Shown here: positions 1-6,835 of the stretch, piece after piece
Position numbering within the stretch: position 1 is the first letter of the stretch
Layout: every line of letters begins with the position of its first letter
Source of the DNA: PKWO01 sp036384915
GTDB lineage: Bacteria; Pseudomonadota; Gammaproteobacteria; Burkholderiales; Burkholderiaceae_D
Length of the DNA stretch: 64,000 nucleotides
Assembly: GCA_036384915.1 (NCBI GenBank)
Contig: DASVLJ010000079.1
Location: forward strand, 1 to 64,000
Direction of reading: 5' to 3'
Notes under the pieces: model-generated
Seen by the model: the letters and a program-made list of their open reading frames with translations, nothing else
The model's database searches: none
What the model was told of the DNA's origin: nothing
Position numbers and translations under genes: made by a program

Positions 1-257
1 CCGTCGGGCAATCGCACCCTCGGCGTGCGCACTTCAAGATGGCACTCGTGCTGGAAGAAGTTCAGGTGACGCAGGCGCTTGATCTGGGTATCGTGCACGG
101 GATGTTCTCCGGCTACCCCGCCAACCGAAAAGCGGGCGCCAACGGTGAAGTCGACCTGGATCGTCAACTGGTGTTTCGGCTCGTCGAACTGCACATCCTG
201 GACGAACCAGGGCGCGTGGAGGCCGAGCGCAGCGGCAAACAGGTCATTGGTCATCAT
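1..257 (-). mobile_element. ISL3-family transposase, N-terminal part (runs off the window)
   Basis: Reading leftwards from the ATG at 257, the frame stays open to base 1 and encodes about 85 residues. They include MMTNDLFAAALGL, a VHDTQIKRLRHLNFFQHE stretch and TPRVRLPDG, which match the N-terminal region of ISL3-family transposases. The usual CPxCG zinc motif is replaced by a variant (SVGGVAGEHPVHD) that I recall from one ISL3 branch. The rest of the gene lies outside the window, so intactness cannot be judged. A large hairpin and a possible IS terminus lie just upstream (323-411). The element sits inside the island that ends at base 2000. The family call is from recognised motifs, not from a search. 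Confidence 0.75.
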
Positions 258-322
258 GATTGCTATGGATTGGCAAGGCTGAATCCGTCATTCTGCCGGA
301 TTCAGCCGCGCTCCAGGATACC

Positions 323-411
323 GGGTTCTCCCGCCGCCTCAAGGGTTCGCTGCGCCGGGCTGCGCCCGCCCTTGACCCGTCGGGAGAACCCACTCGCTTT
401 TCAAAAGAGGC
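323..411. repeat. Long imperfect hairpin and probable ISL3-type terminus
   Basis: GGGTTCTCCCG at 323-333 is exactly complementary to CGGGAGAACCC at 381-391. A second inner pair, CAAGGG/CCCTTG, makes a nested stem. On the minus strand the region from 411 leftwards reads GCCTCTTTTGAAAAGC, similar to the GGCTCTTT-type ends of ISL3 elements. It could be the IS terminus together with a stem that limits transposase expression. The other end of the element is outside the window, so the terminus is inferred. Confidence 0.45.
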
Positions 412-468
412 TATCATTTTGATGACAAATCAAGTCACAACAGTAATCGCCAAAATAAGGAAAATTCC

Positions 469-999
469 ATGACATCGTTCGTAGTGCACGGCCCTTTTGA
501 AGTCGATTTTGAAAAACGGAGAGGAGGAAGAACGCTGGTCACCGATGGTTTTTGGAGAGAAGGTCGGGATGCCTACAACTTCGCCTGGGAAAAGGGGTGC
601 TACGTATTTGCGATGCGAAATAGGGGTTTGACGCCAATCTATGTTGGCAAAGCCACGAAGAGCTTTAAGCAAGAAGTTTTCAACAAGGCCAATCTTCACA
701 AATATCACAACGGCTTTAGCAACTATGCCAGGGGCACTCCCGTCATGTATTTCGCAGTACCGCAAAAAGCAATGGGGCCTGCCAATAAAAGTCATATTGG
801 GTTGCTGGAAGATTTCCTGATCCAGGCAGGTGTCGCAAAAAACCCTGGTATACAGAATATCAAGGGCCGCCAAGAACCGAAGTGGAGCATCCAGGGCGTT
901 GTACGCAGTTCCGCACGAGCCAAGAAGGCCGAGAAAGAATTTGCGTCCCTCTTTTCGATACAGAAAAGCAGCGCGCCGAAGAAAAAGGGCACCAAATGA
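469..999 (+). CDS. GIY-YIG nuclease-like protein
   Basis: This 176-residue protein is preceded by AAGGAAA. It shows the layout of a GIY-YIG domain: GCYVF at 43-47 in the GIY position, PIYVGKA at 56-62 in the YIG position, and LLEDFLI with Glu114 as the candidate metal-binding glutamate, followed by NPGIQN (125-130). GIY-YIG domains cleave nucleic acid as metal-dependent nucleases, but the substrate cannot be told here. The C-terminus is basic (SSAPKKKGTK). Its stop overlaps the start of the phosphatase gene (ATGA), so translation is probably coupled. It is the first gene of a three-gene cassette carried as island cargo, and its base composition is more AT-rich than the chromosomal genes after 2001. 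Moderately sure of the fold, unsure of the function. Confidence 0.65.
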   Translation: MTSFVVHGPFEVDFEKRRGGRTLVTDGFWREGRDAYNFAWEKGCYVFAMRNRGLTPIYVGKATKSFKQEVFNKANLHKYHNGFSNYARGTPVMYFAVPQKAMGPANKSHIGLLEDFLIQAGVAKNPGIQNIKGRQEPKWSIQGVVRSSARAKKAEKEFASLFSIQKSSAPKKKGTK

Positions 1000-1487
1000 A
1001 AGAAGTCACGAAGAATCTGTTTGTCGGCTCAGAATTGGACGAAGCTTCGATCAGACGGGAACAGGGTTGGTATATCATCCATGCGTGCAAGGAGCCTTAC
1101 CATCGGGATACCCTCGGATATTCTGGCAGGGCAGCTCCAAAGAGTCACCCAGAATACCTTATCGCGCGACGCCCAGGCCGCCTAGTACTGAATCTCGTCG
1201 ATGCTCCGAACCCTGACTATATTCCGGCGGAGATCATGGATGCCGCCATCCAGGCCATTCACGAAAACATCGGCACGCTGAAGGTGCTGGTTCATTGCAA
1301 CCAAGGTGCGTCGCGCTCTCCCACAATAGCCCTTTTATACCTTGCCAAATTCACGAGGGAATTCGAGGGTATGACATACGACCTGGCCGTTCACAAGTTT
1401 CGGCAAATGTATCCAGAATTTTTTCCCGCCATCGGCGTATCGGAGTTTGCCAGACGAAATTGGGGCACTTATTCACATCAATTTTAA
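996..1487 (+). CDS. Dual-specificity protein phosphatase family protein
   Basis: The start is taken at the ATG that overlaps the preceding stop, giving 163 residues. The active-site signature is plain: VLVHCNQGASRSPT contains H100-C101-x5-R107, the Cys-x5-Arg loop of cysteine-dependent phosphatases, followed by the Ser of the RS pair. LNLVDAPNPDY (66-75) supplies candidate general-acid aspartates. These enzymes remove phosphate from protein or other phosphomonoesters through a cysteinyl intermediate. No signal peptide is seen, so it is cytoplasmic. It lies between the GIY-YIG gene (4-nt overlap) and a small unknown gene (14 nt away). A phosphatase paired with a nuclease in transposon cargo suggests a regulated toxic or defensive activity, but this is inference. 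Confidence 0.75.
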   Translation: MKEVTKNLFVGSELDEASIRREQGWYIIHACKEPYHRDTLGYSGRAAPKSHPEYLIARRPGRLVLNLVDAPNPDYIPAEIMDAAIQAIHENIGTLKVLVHCNQGASRSPTIALLYLAKFTREFEGMTYDLAVHKFRQMYPEFFPAIGVSEFARRNWGTYSHQF

Positions 1488-1501
1488 ATGCGAGCCTTGA
1501 A

Positions 1502-1807
1502 ATGAGTAGGTCAAAGCCTTTTCAGCCCAATGAATATGAGCAGGAGTTATTGAAAAGAGAATTGGAGCAAGTTATTGCAAAGCGCTATGGCGAGAAAGAA
1601 AAAGAATGGCGTGCAAATGAGACATTGATAGGGCGTTGGATTGACTATGATTGGCAGAAGTCGGGCAAGCACTATGCAACTTTAATATTTGCATTCAAGA
1701 AAAAGGACGGGAGCGCCAAAGAAGACCGTGTGCTCTTTGAATATCGAGTGCCCATCCAACGAAGCGATCCGCCATATTGGTATATGGTTAGAGATAATAA
1801 TGATTGA
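1502..1807 (+). CDS. Small hypothetical protein, third gene of the island cassette
   Basis: The ATG at 1502 is the first start after the phosphatase stop and gives 101 residues. I do not recognise the family. The N-terminal half is charged and probably helical (YEQELLKRELEQVIAKRYGEKEKEW). The C-terminal half has alternating aromatic residues consistent with beta strands (WIDYDW, HYATLIFAFKKKDG, VLFEYRVP, PPYWYMV). There is no signal peptide or membrane segment. It is about 14 nt downstream of the phosphatase gene and about 70 nt before the first transposon-end box, so it is the last cargo gene on this side. It may be a partner of the nuclease or phosphatase; nothing in the sequence proves this. 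Confidence 0.6.
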   Translation: MSRSKPFQPNEYEQELLKRELEQVIAKRYGEKEKEWRANETLIGRWIDYDWQKSGKHYATLIFAFKKKDGSAKEDRVLFEYRVPIQRSDPPYWYMVRDNND

Positions 1808-1877
1808 ATCTAGCCTAGTCGTGGTGTCGAAGGCGCACGGTTGACGGAAGTGGAATAACTTGGCATTGATTCAGGAT

Positions 1878-2000
1878 TGTTCTCGAATACCACCGTCTTT
1901 TTGCTCAATTTTTAAGCAAAAATGACTATTTGTTCTCACGTATTGCCGCTTTTTTTGCGCAAAAATGGCAAGATGTTCTCAATTAATTTTGAACGTGACA
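1878..2000. mobile_element. Tn7-like transposon end with repeated transposase-binding boxes
   Basis: Read inwards on the minus strand from base 2000, the DNA starts TGTCACGTTC, the TGT/ACA terminus usual for Tn7-like elements. GAGAACA then occurs at 1980-1974, 1937-1931 and 1884-1878. The first two copies extend to about 29 bp of clear similarity (GAGAACA, then CATTTTTGC, then AAAAA); the third is shorter. Spaced, same-orientation boxes next to a terminus are typical of TnsB-type transposase sites. The terminal ACA ends at 2000 and comM coding sequence begins at 2001. Seen directly: the repeats and the junction. Inferred: the Tn7-like assignment. The transposition genes and the other end are not in the window. 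Confidence 0.65.
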
Positions 2001-2660
2001 GGAGGCGGATCGCCGCGTCCTGGCGAAATCTCTTTGGCGCACCGGGGGGTCCTGTTTTTGGACGAGCTGCCTGAGTTCAACCGCCATGTTTTGGAGGTGT
2101 TGCGCGAACCTCTGGAGTCAGGTCAGATTACCATTTCGCGCGCGGCGCGGCAATCGGATTTTCCTGCGCGCTTCCAGCTCATTGCGGCCATGAATCCGTG
2201 TCCGTGCGGCTTCCACGGGTCGCCGGTCAATCGCTGCCGATGCACGCCGGATATCATTTCGCGCTACCAGGGCCGTATCTCCGGCCCACTGCTCGATCGC
2301 ATCGATATGCAGATCCAGGTGGATGCGCTGCCGCATGATGAGCTCATGCAACAGTCCAACGGCGAATCTTCGGCAGCGGTCGCCGTGCGCGTGGAAGCGG
2401 CCTTCGGCGAACAGTTGAAGCGGCAGGGCAAGGCCAATAGCGGCTTGTCGACCAAGGAAATCGAACGGCATTGTCAGCCCGATGCGGAGGGCGAAAAGCT
2501 GTTGCGCAATGTGATGACGCGTTTCAACTGGTCGGCGCGTGCTTATCACCGCGTGTTGAAGGTGGCGCGCACGATTGCCGACCTCGGCGGTAGCGATAAT
2601 GTCGGCCGTGCGCATGTGGCGGAAGCCGTGCAATACCGGCGCGCCTTACAGGAGCAATGA
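2001..2660 (+). pseudogene. comM: comM (YifB/Mg-chelatase-like AAA+), C-terminal remnant cut by the island
   Basis: Bases 2001-2660 encode GGGSPRPGEISLAHRG, the Walker B stretch GVLFLDELPEF, REPLESGQ, the sensor region AAMNPCPCG, SRYQGRISGPLLDRID and the C-terminal Mg_chelatase_C region. All are hallmarks of ComM, a helicase that extends heteroduplexes during natural transformation. Full ComM proteins are about 500 residues; roughly the first 270, including the Lon-type N-domain and Walker A, are missing. The ATG at 1965 lies in the transposon end, so a protein from there would be a fused, P-loop-less fragment. The break is at the GGGS codons. comM is a known integration site for Tn7-like and AbaR-type islands in other bacteria. 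Confidence 0.85.
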
Positions 2661-2675
2661 TTTCTCTTCTTTGCC

Positions 2676-3305
2676 ATGACAAAATTATCCCGCTTCATCA
2701 AGTCGACGCTGGCGGCATTGTTCATTTTCTTGGCCGTGCCGCTTGTGTTTGCCGCACCGCCGAACCAGGTTGTTTCCCTTAAGGGCTATAGCGTGGTACC
2801 GATCAAGAACGGCGTGACCTCATTCAATTTCGGGCTGCGCGGCGGTGCATCCGGCTCCAGGCCGGGTTATATCGTTTCCGCAGAGCGCGAAAATTTCAAC
2901 GCCCATGGTTTCGATCTAACCAGCTTCTATGCCTTCGAGACCGACGACAACAAAAACAAGCTCGGCGCGGTTCCGCTGTTTGACAAGGACGAGGAAAGTT
3001 TTCAGGTAACGCGTAGCGGCGGCGCTGATTGCGTGCTGCATGATTTCCGCCTGCTCGAGACTACGCAAGGCAAGCCGACGCTGCTGATCGTCGCCAATCG
3101 AGATAGCGGTCACAGCTTTGTCGACGAAGAAACCGTGACGTTCAACTATTACCAGCTTAAGGAAAACGCCGCGGCTGAAGTCGGACGGCCCTATCTGTAT
3201 TTTGAGCGTGTTGCAAACCGGAAGACCACGAAAAAATACTGCGACGTCGGCCGCGCATTCCTGGCCGAGCTGGGTCTGGGGCTTTATCAGGACACGCAGC
3301 AGTAA
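2676..3305 (+). CDS. Exported hypothetical protein (possibly CarG-like)
   Basis: This 209-residue protein has a clear signal peptide: basic MTKLSRFIK, a hydrophobic core STLAALFIFLAVPLV, and cleavage probably after FAA near residue 27. The mature part has no cysteine pairs or membrane segments that suggest a class. The stretch RENFNAHGFDLTSFYAF reminds me of proteins annotated as CarG-like carbapenem self-resistance family, but this recollection is weak and no carbapenem genes are present. It starts 15 nt after the comM remnant and may be read from an upstream promoter in the remnant or the island. It ends before a convergent HNH nuclease gene. Function unknown. Confidence 0.65.
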   Translation: MTKLSRFIKSTLAALFIFLAVPLVFAAPPNQVVSLKGYSVVPIKNGVTSFNFGLRGGASGSRPGYIVSAERENFNAHGFDLTSFYAFETDDNKNKLGAVPLFDKDEESFQVTRSGGADCVLHDFRLLETTQGKPTLLIVANRDSGHSFVDEETVTFNYYQLKENAAAEVGRPYLYFERVANRKTTKKYCDVGRAFLAELGLGLYQDTQQ

Positions 3306-3359
3306 CGCGAAAAGAAAAAAGCGCTCCGCGGGAAGCCGAGCGCCAATGCGTTTGCCGGG

Positions 3360-3926
3360 TCAAGACAGCAAACGGCTATGCCGCGGCAACGAAGCCGACA
3401 GGTATTCGTGCTGATCGGCCAGTACGTTCCTGCCTGACAGAAGGAAGTGCTCGTTACGGCACGGCACATAAGGCAGATAAATCAAGGGACGGAAATCGTG
3501 CACGGCCTTGTGTCCCTTCTTTTGATTGCAGGAACGGCAGGCGGTGACGCAATTCATCCAGGTATCCTGCCCGCCTTTGCATCGCGGTACGATATGGTCG
3601 CGCGACAAGGCTTGGCGCGGAAATTGTTCACCGCAGTAGGCGCAAGTGTGGCGGTCGCGGCGGAACAGCAAGTCGTTGTGGTCGCCCAGCGGCAGTTCCA
3701 CGCGCAGCTTGCGCGCCATGATTTCGGAGCCGGCGATTGCGATGATGGGTTTGACGGCAATCACCGATTGCAAGCCTGTGCGCGAATGGCCGCCGCGAAA
3801 GATGAATTCACGCTCTCCCAAATCCCATGCCACCTTGCCCGTGGCGTAGTAATGAACGGCTTCCTTGGCTGAAATCCAGTCGAATGGATTTCCTGAAATG
3901 TCCAAAGTCAAAATCTGGGTTTGCAT
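3360..3926 (-). CDS. HNH endonuclease
   Basis: The 188-residue product carries a canonical zinc-supported HNH domain: Cys95-x2-Cys98 (TCAYC), then RDHIVPRCKGG with Asp110-His111, Asn125 in TWMNCV, and Cys130-x2-Cys133 (CRSC). This pattern is typical of stand-alone cytoplasmic HNH proteins common in proteobacterial chromosomes; the fold cuts DNA using a metal ion. The N-terminal 90 residues (FDWISAKEAVHYYATGKVAWDL) are usual for this subfamily. It converges on the exported-protein gene, with a GC-rich stem between. It is not obviously part of an intron or a restriction system, so the physiological role is open. Confidence 0.85.
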   Translation of the reverse strand: MQTQILTLDISGNPFDWISAKEAVHYYATGKVAWDLGEREFIFRGGHSRTGLQSVIAVKPIIAIAGSEIMARKLRVELPLGDHNDLLFRRDRHTCAYCGEQFPRQALSRDHIVPRCKGGQDTWMNCVTACRSCNQKKGHKAVHDFRPLIYLPYVPCRNEHFLLSGRNVLADQHEYLSASLPRHSRLLS

Positions 3927-4838
3927 GAATTCACCTGTGTCTCATGATGGTTGATGGATGAGAAGTTGAACGTCGAGCCGCGTTCAATTCGGCATAAATT
4001 CGGAACTAGCGTCGCCTCAGAATGGGCAGGGCTGGAGGCCCAGCCGATTCTGACACGGCCGGAAAGGTCCCGGTTGCCTCCGGGGTTAATACAAACAAAC
4101 TTTCGGATTGCTTAACGGCTTTGCGCGTGCCGGATACTTCCCGGTGGCGCCGGCCTGGTTTTCCCGCGAACCCTATCGTGGGAACTGCAGGTCCATCAAG
4201 CGGCGCGACGCGCGCATTCTTGGAGGGTGTTGAAAAATTAGCGTGGCTAAGCGCTGCGGCGAAGACAGAGCACGTAGTACGGCGAGTCGCAGCAACAATG
4301 CCTCGGTAATTTTTCAACAGCCTCTTTTCATCAGCGCTGCCAGGCGCGGTTAAGGGGCGGCGTCCCACTCCAAGGGTCCGCCCGGTACGGTTTGATCTCG
4401 CAGCGGCCGCAACGCCGTCACCTGCAAGACCCGGAGCGCATGGTCGTTCGGGGTTGCGGACCCAAACCAGAAGCGCGCCTGGCTGTGATGAAACTTTTAG
4501 CCTGTCTTTCGACAGTCGCATTGAAGAGCGCCACTCCACGCGTAAGCAAGTCCTGCGACTCGCCGTGCGCTTTATCAAGAAGCGCTTTTCAATGCGGCGC
4601 ACTCCGGACACGGGCCCCTCTTGTGAGGAAGAAGGGCCCGCGCCCTGCGCCTTTACTGCATCATCCTCCGCATCGCGAAGGAAGGCCTCGAACATAGAGG
4701 GCTTCATTGCTCGTCCGCTGCAGCAGACGCCTTTACCACGTGGCCAGGTGTTGCGCCTGGGCCGGCAAAACAAAAACCCGGAGGTCCTTGCGGAGCATCC
4801 GGGCTTGGGGCCTTGACCTTTCGGTCTGTCGCTAGTGC
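3927..4838. other. Gene-poor interval
   Basis: I see no convincing gene here. Several frames stay open by chance, including a 255-codon frame on the minus strand (4006-4773), but the translation is rich in Arg, Ser, Gly and Pro and lacks any recognisable motif or sensible start context. The interval holds a MITE-like inverted-repeat element (4225-4322) and several GC-rich stems, for example CCCGGA/TCCGGG near 4780-4805. It may be a decayed insertion site. Confidence 0.5.
4225..4322. repeat. MITE-like element with terminal inverted repeats
   Basis: TGTTGAAAAATTA at 4228-4240 is exactly repeated in inverse orientation at 4307-4319 (TAATTTTTCAACA). The flanks GGG and GCC give outer ends of GGGTGTTGAAA / GGCTGTTGAAA type. 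The roughly 98-bp unit has no coding capacity. It contains a second inner pair (GCTGCG / CGCAGC), so it can fold into a nested stem. Such short units with IS-like ends are typical of non-autonomous transposable repeats. Confidence 0.6.
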
Positions 4839-5114
4839 CTAGGCATTTGCGACACGAGGTTTGCTAAACCTCCGGATGCTATGTTTTTGTTCGGAGCCGA
4901 GTCCATTGGTGCCGAACTCGTCGGTGCCGAACAAGCTGCGCACGATCTGGCTATCAATGGACTTGGGGCCGTACTGTGTGCCCGTGTTGCCCACCAACCA
5001 TGCGCGCGCCGCAGCGGCGGCCGGCATAACCGATGCGCATTTGCCGGCCAGCGACGACGTGACCAGCGCATGGCGGTCTCCGTAGTTCGTCGATATGGTC
5101 AGGTTTGCGTTCAC
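4839..5114 (-). CDS. Possible small protein of unknown function (GTG start)
   Basis: A 91-codon frame starts at GTG 5114 and encodes NANLTISTNYGDRHALV, an Ala-rich stretch (MPAAAAARAW), GNTGTQYGPK and a basic tail ending RRFSKPRVANA. Its composition is more protein-like than the other frames in this interval, which is the only support. I see no good ribosome-binding site and no known family. It is divergent from the Xre regulator. GAGGTTT-GCT-AAACCTC at 4856-4872 is a perfect stem near its 3' end. It may be a chance frame. Confidence 0.25.
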   Translation of the reverse strand: MNANLTISTNYGDRHALVTSSLAGKCASVMPAAAAARAWLVGNTGTQYGPKSIDSQIVRSLFGTDEFGTNGLGSEQKHSIRRFSKPRVANA

Positions 5115-5278
5115 GATCGGTTTTCCGAAAAGGGTTAAAAGATTTACTGCGACGCTTTCATTTCACCCGCCACTTTGTTTGGCGAGTGATTGCATTCTGA
5201 CATAGCCAAAGAATCCGCGCAATAGCTTTTCGCAATTTATTTGCGCATACGGCAAACAATTTTTGTTGTTGATGTATG

Positions 5279-5295
5279 TTTGCAACAGGTGCAAA
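5279..5295. promoter_or_regulatory. Inverted repeat upstream of the Xre regulator
   Basis: TTTGCA-ACAGG-TGCAAA is a 6+5+6 dyad lying 58 nt before the Xre gene start. It fits the size of an operator for a small Cro/C1-type dimer and may serve autoregulation. A TACAAT hexamer that could act as a -10 lies downstream near 5312. Function is inferred from position only. Confidence 0.35.
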
Positions 5296-5353
5296 TAAAA
5301 TCGAACGGGCGTACAATGCGGCCTGTCGTAGTGAGGTACGGCGAAAGAAAGAC

Positions 5354-5623
5354 ATGGCACAGAAAAAATCCCCATCCAAACCCGCACGGGTGGAGCGCAA
5401 AGTTGTTTTGCGCATTCCCACTCTCATGGCCCAGAACAAGATCCGCTTCGTCACCGACTTATGGAAGCGCTTGATGGAACTGGGCACACTCGAAATCTCG
5501 CACTCGCAACTGACGCGCGTCGTCAACAACAGCGCCAACAAGCTGGACGTGGGCTTGCTGGAAGGCTTGGCGACGGTGTTCGATTGCCCGGTGGCCGACT
5601 TGTTCGAGCGCGAAGAGGAGTAG
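5354..5623 (+). CDS. Cro/C1-type helix-turn-helix regulator
   Basis: The ATG at 5354 follows a purine-rich GAAAGAAAG and gives 89 residues. An upstream in-frame ATG at 5276 is less likely because it would cross the dyad at 5279-5295. After a basic N-terminus (MAQKKSPSKPARVERK), the LRIPTLMAQNKIRFVTDLWKRL stretch and SHSQLTRVVNNSANKLDVGLLEGLATVFDCPVADLFE form the small HTH of the Xre/YozG type, with PVADLFE as the usual C-terminal helix cap. It would bind DNA as a dimer; the target is unknown. It lies 157 nt upstream of glutaminase, in the same direction. Confidence 0.75.
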   Translation: MAQKKSPSKPARVERKVVLRIPTLMAQNKIRFVTDLWKRLMELGTLEISHSQLTRVVNNSANKLDVGLLEGLATVFDCPVADLFEREEE

Positions 5624-5780
5624 CAGCCAGCCGTTTGACGCGCGCGTTCGCGCAAAAAGGGATGCTATGCAAAGCGCGGCGCAATACGCCCTTTTCGCTC
5701 GAACCGTTCGGCCACGTCAAACAGGCCACAAAGAGGCACAAATGTTAGGATACGGAAAAATTACTCTCCGTCCAACATTC

Positions 5781-6701
5781 ATGGCGATCAACTATCAATT
5801 AATCCTCGATTCGATCCACGAAGAAGTCAAGCCTCTCCTGTCCAAGGGCAAGGTTGCCAATTACATCCCCGAGCTGGCCAAGGTGGCGCCGAATCAATTC
5901 GGCATCGCCGTGTACTGTCTCGACGGCCGCACATATACGGCGGGCGACGCCGAGACGCGCTTTTCGGCGCAGAGCGTGACCAAGCTGTTCGCGCTGGCGC
6001 TGGCGTTTTCGCGCGAAGGCGATGCGATATGGGAACGCGTAGGGCGCGAACCTTCGGGTAACCCGTTCAATTCACTGTGGCAGCTTGAGTTGGAAAAGGG
6101 CATTCCGCGCAACCCCTTCATCAATGCCGGCGCACTGGTGATCCACGATATCCTGGCGCAGCGCTTCGTGCAGGCCGACATCGCCCTGCTGCAATTCATG
6201 CGCATGGTGTCGCGTACGCCTGACCTCGACTTCGACAGCACGGTCTGGCGCTCGGAACATCGCACGGCGCACCGCAACTATGCCATCGCGCATTTGATGA
6301 AAGACTTCGGCAACCTGCACAACGGCGTCGAAGACATCGTGCACGGCTATTGCCGCCAATGCTCGATTGCCATCAATTGCGTGGAGCTGGCGCGCGCCGG
6401 CGCTTTTCTGGCCAACCACGGCACCGTGCCCTGGGATCATACGCGCATCATCGATTTCAGCTCGTCCAAGCGCCTGAACGCCACCATGCTGACCTGCGGC
6501 ACCTATGACGCGGCGGGCGACTTCGCCTACCGCGTCGGTTTACCGGCCAAGAGCGGCGTGGGCGGCGGCATCCTGGCGCTGGTGCCGGGCGAACTGGTGG
6601 TGGCGGTGTGGTCGCCCGGGCTCGACGAGAACGGCAATTCCTTGGCCGGCACCATGGCGCTGGAACGCTTTACCACGCTCACGCGGCGCTCGATCTTTTA
6701 G
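5781..6701 (+). CDS. glsB: Glutaminase
   Basis: The 306-residue protein matches the serine-dependent glutaminase family, which hydrolyses glutamine to glutamate and ammonia in the cytoplasm. The SxxK catalytic pair is Ser66-Lys69 in RFSAQSVTKLFALA. Other family blocks are GREPSGNPFNS, RNPFINAGALV, NYAIAHLMKDFGN, YCRQCSI, GLPAKSGVGGGI and WSPGLDENGNS. The length is the usual ~305. The ATG at 5781 matches the common MAINYQLILD N-terminus; a longer frame upstream has no family support. Its stop codon forms part of a 19-nt inverted repeat shared with the convergent cytochrome gene. Confidence 0.95.
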   Translation: MAINYQLILDSIHEEVKPLLSKGKVANYIPELAKVAPNQFGIAVYCLDGRTYTAGDAETRFSAQSVTKLFALALAFSREGDAIWERVGREPSGNPFNSLWQLELEKGIPRNPFINAGALVIHDILAQRFVQADIALLQFMRMVSRTPDLDFDSTVWRSEHRTAHRNYAIAHLMKDFGNLHNGVEDIVHGYCRQCSIAINCVELARAGAFLANHGTVPWDHTRIIDFSSSKRLNATMLTCGTYDAAGDFAYRVGLPAKSGVGGGILALVPGELVVAVWSPGLDENGNSLAGTMALERFTTLTRRSIF

Positions 6702-6835
6702 CCCGAATATTTCACCGACCGCGGGATGACGATAGGCCTGCGGTTCAAATTGGATCCGCCTGTCGCAAGCTGCGAACCTGGCCAGGATGCAGCTTGCGTT
6801 CAAATGTCGGGCCGGGCCGGTGAATATTCGGGCTA
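6699..6835. repeat. Nested inverted repeat spanning both stop codons; probable two-way terminator
   Basis: TAGCCCGAATATTTCACCG at 6699-6717 is mirrored at 6818-6835 by CGGTGAATATTCGGGCTA, differing by one T. Both arms include the stop codon of the adjoining gene. An inner pair CGCAAGCTGC / GCAGCTTGCG lies inside. The 137-bp unit could act as a bidirectional terminator for the convergent genes, and its architecture also resembles a small palindromic mobile repeat that landed exactly at the ends of both frames. Confidence 0.65.

Noticed and set aside
1965..2000. Start of comM at the ATG in position 1965
   Set aside because: The first 12 codons lie in the transposon end; homology to ComM begins exactly at 2001.
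4006..4773. A 255-codon open frame on the minus strand
   Set aside because: No recognisable motif, unnatural composition, no ribosome-binding site, and it runs through the MITE-like repeat.
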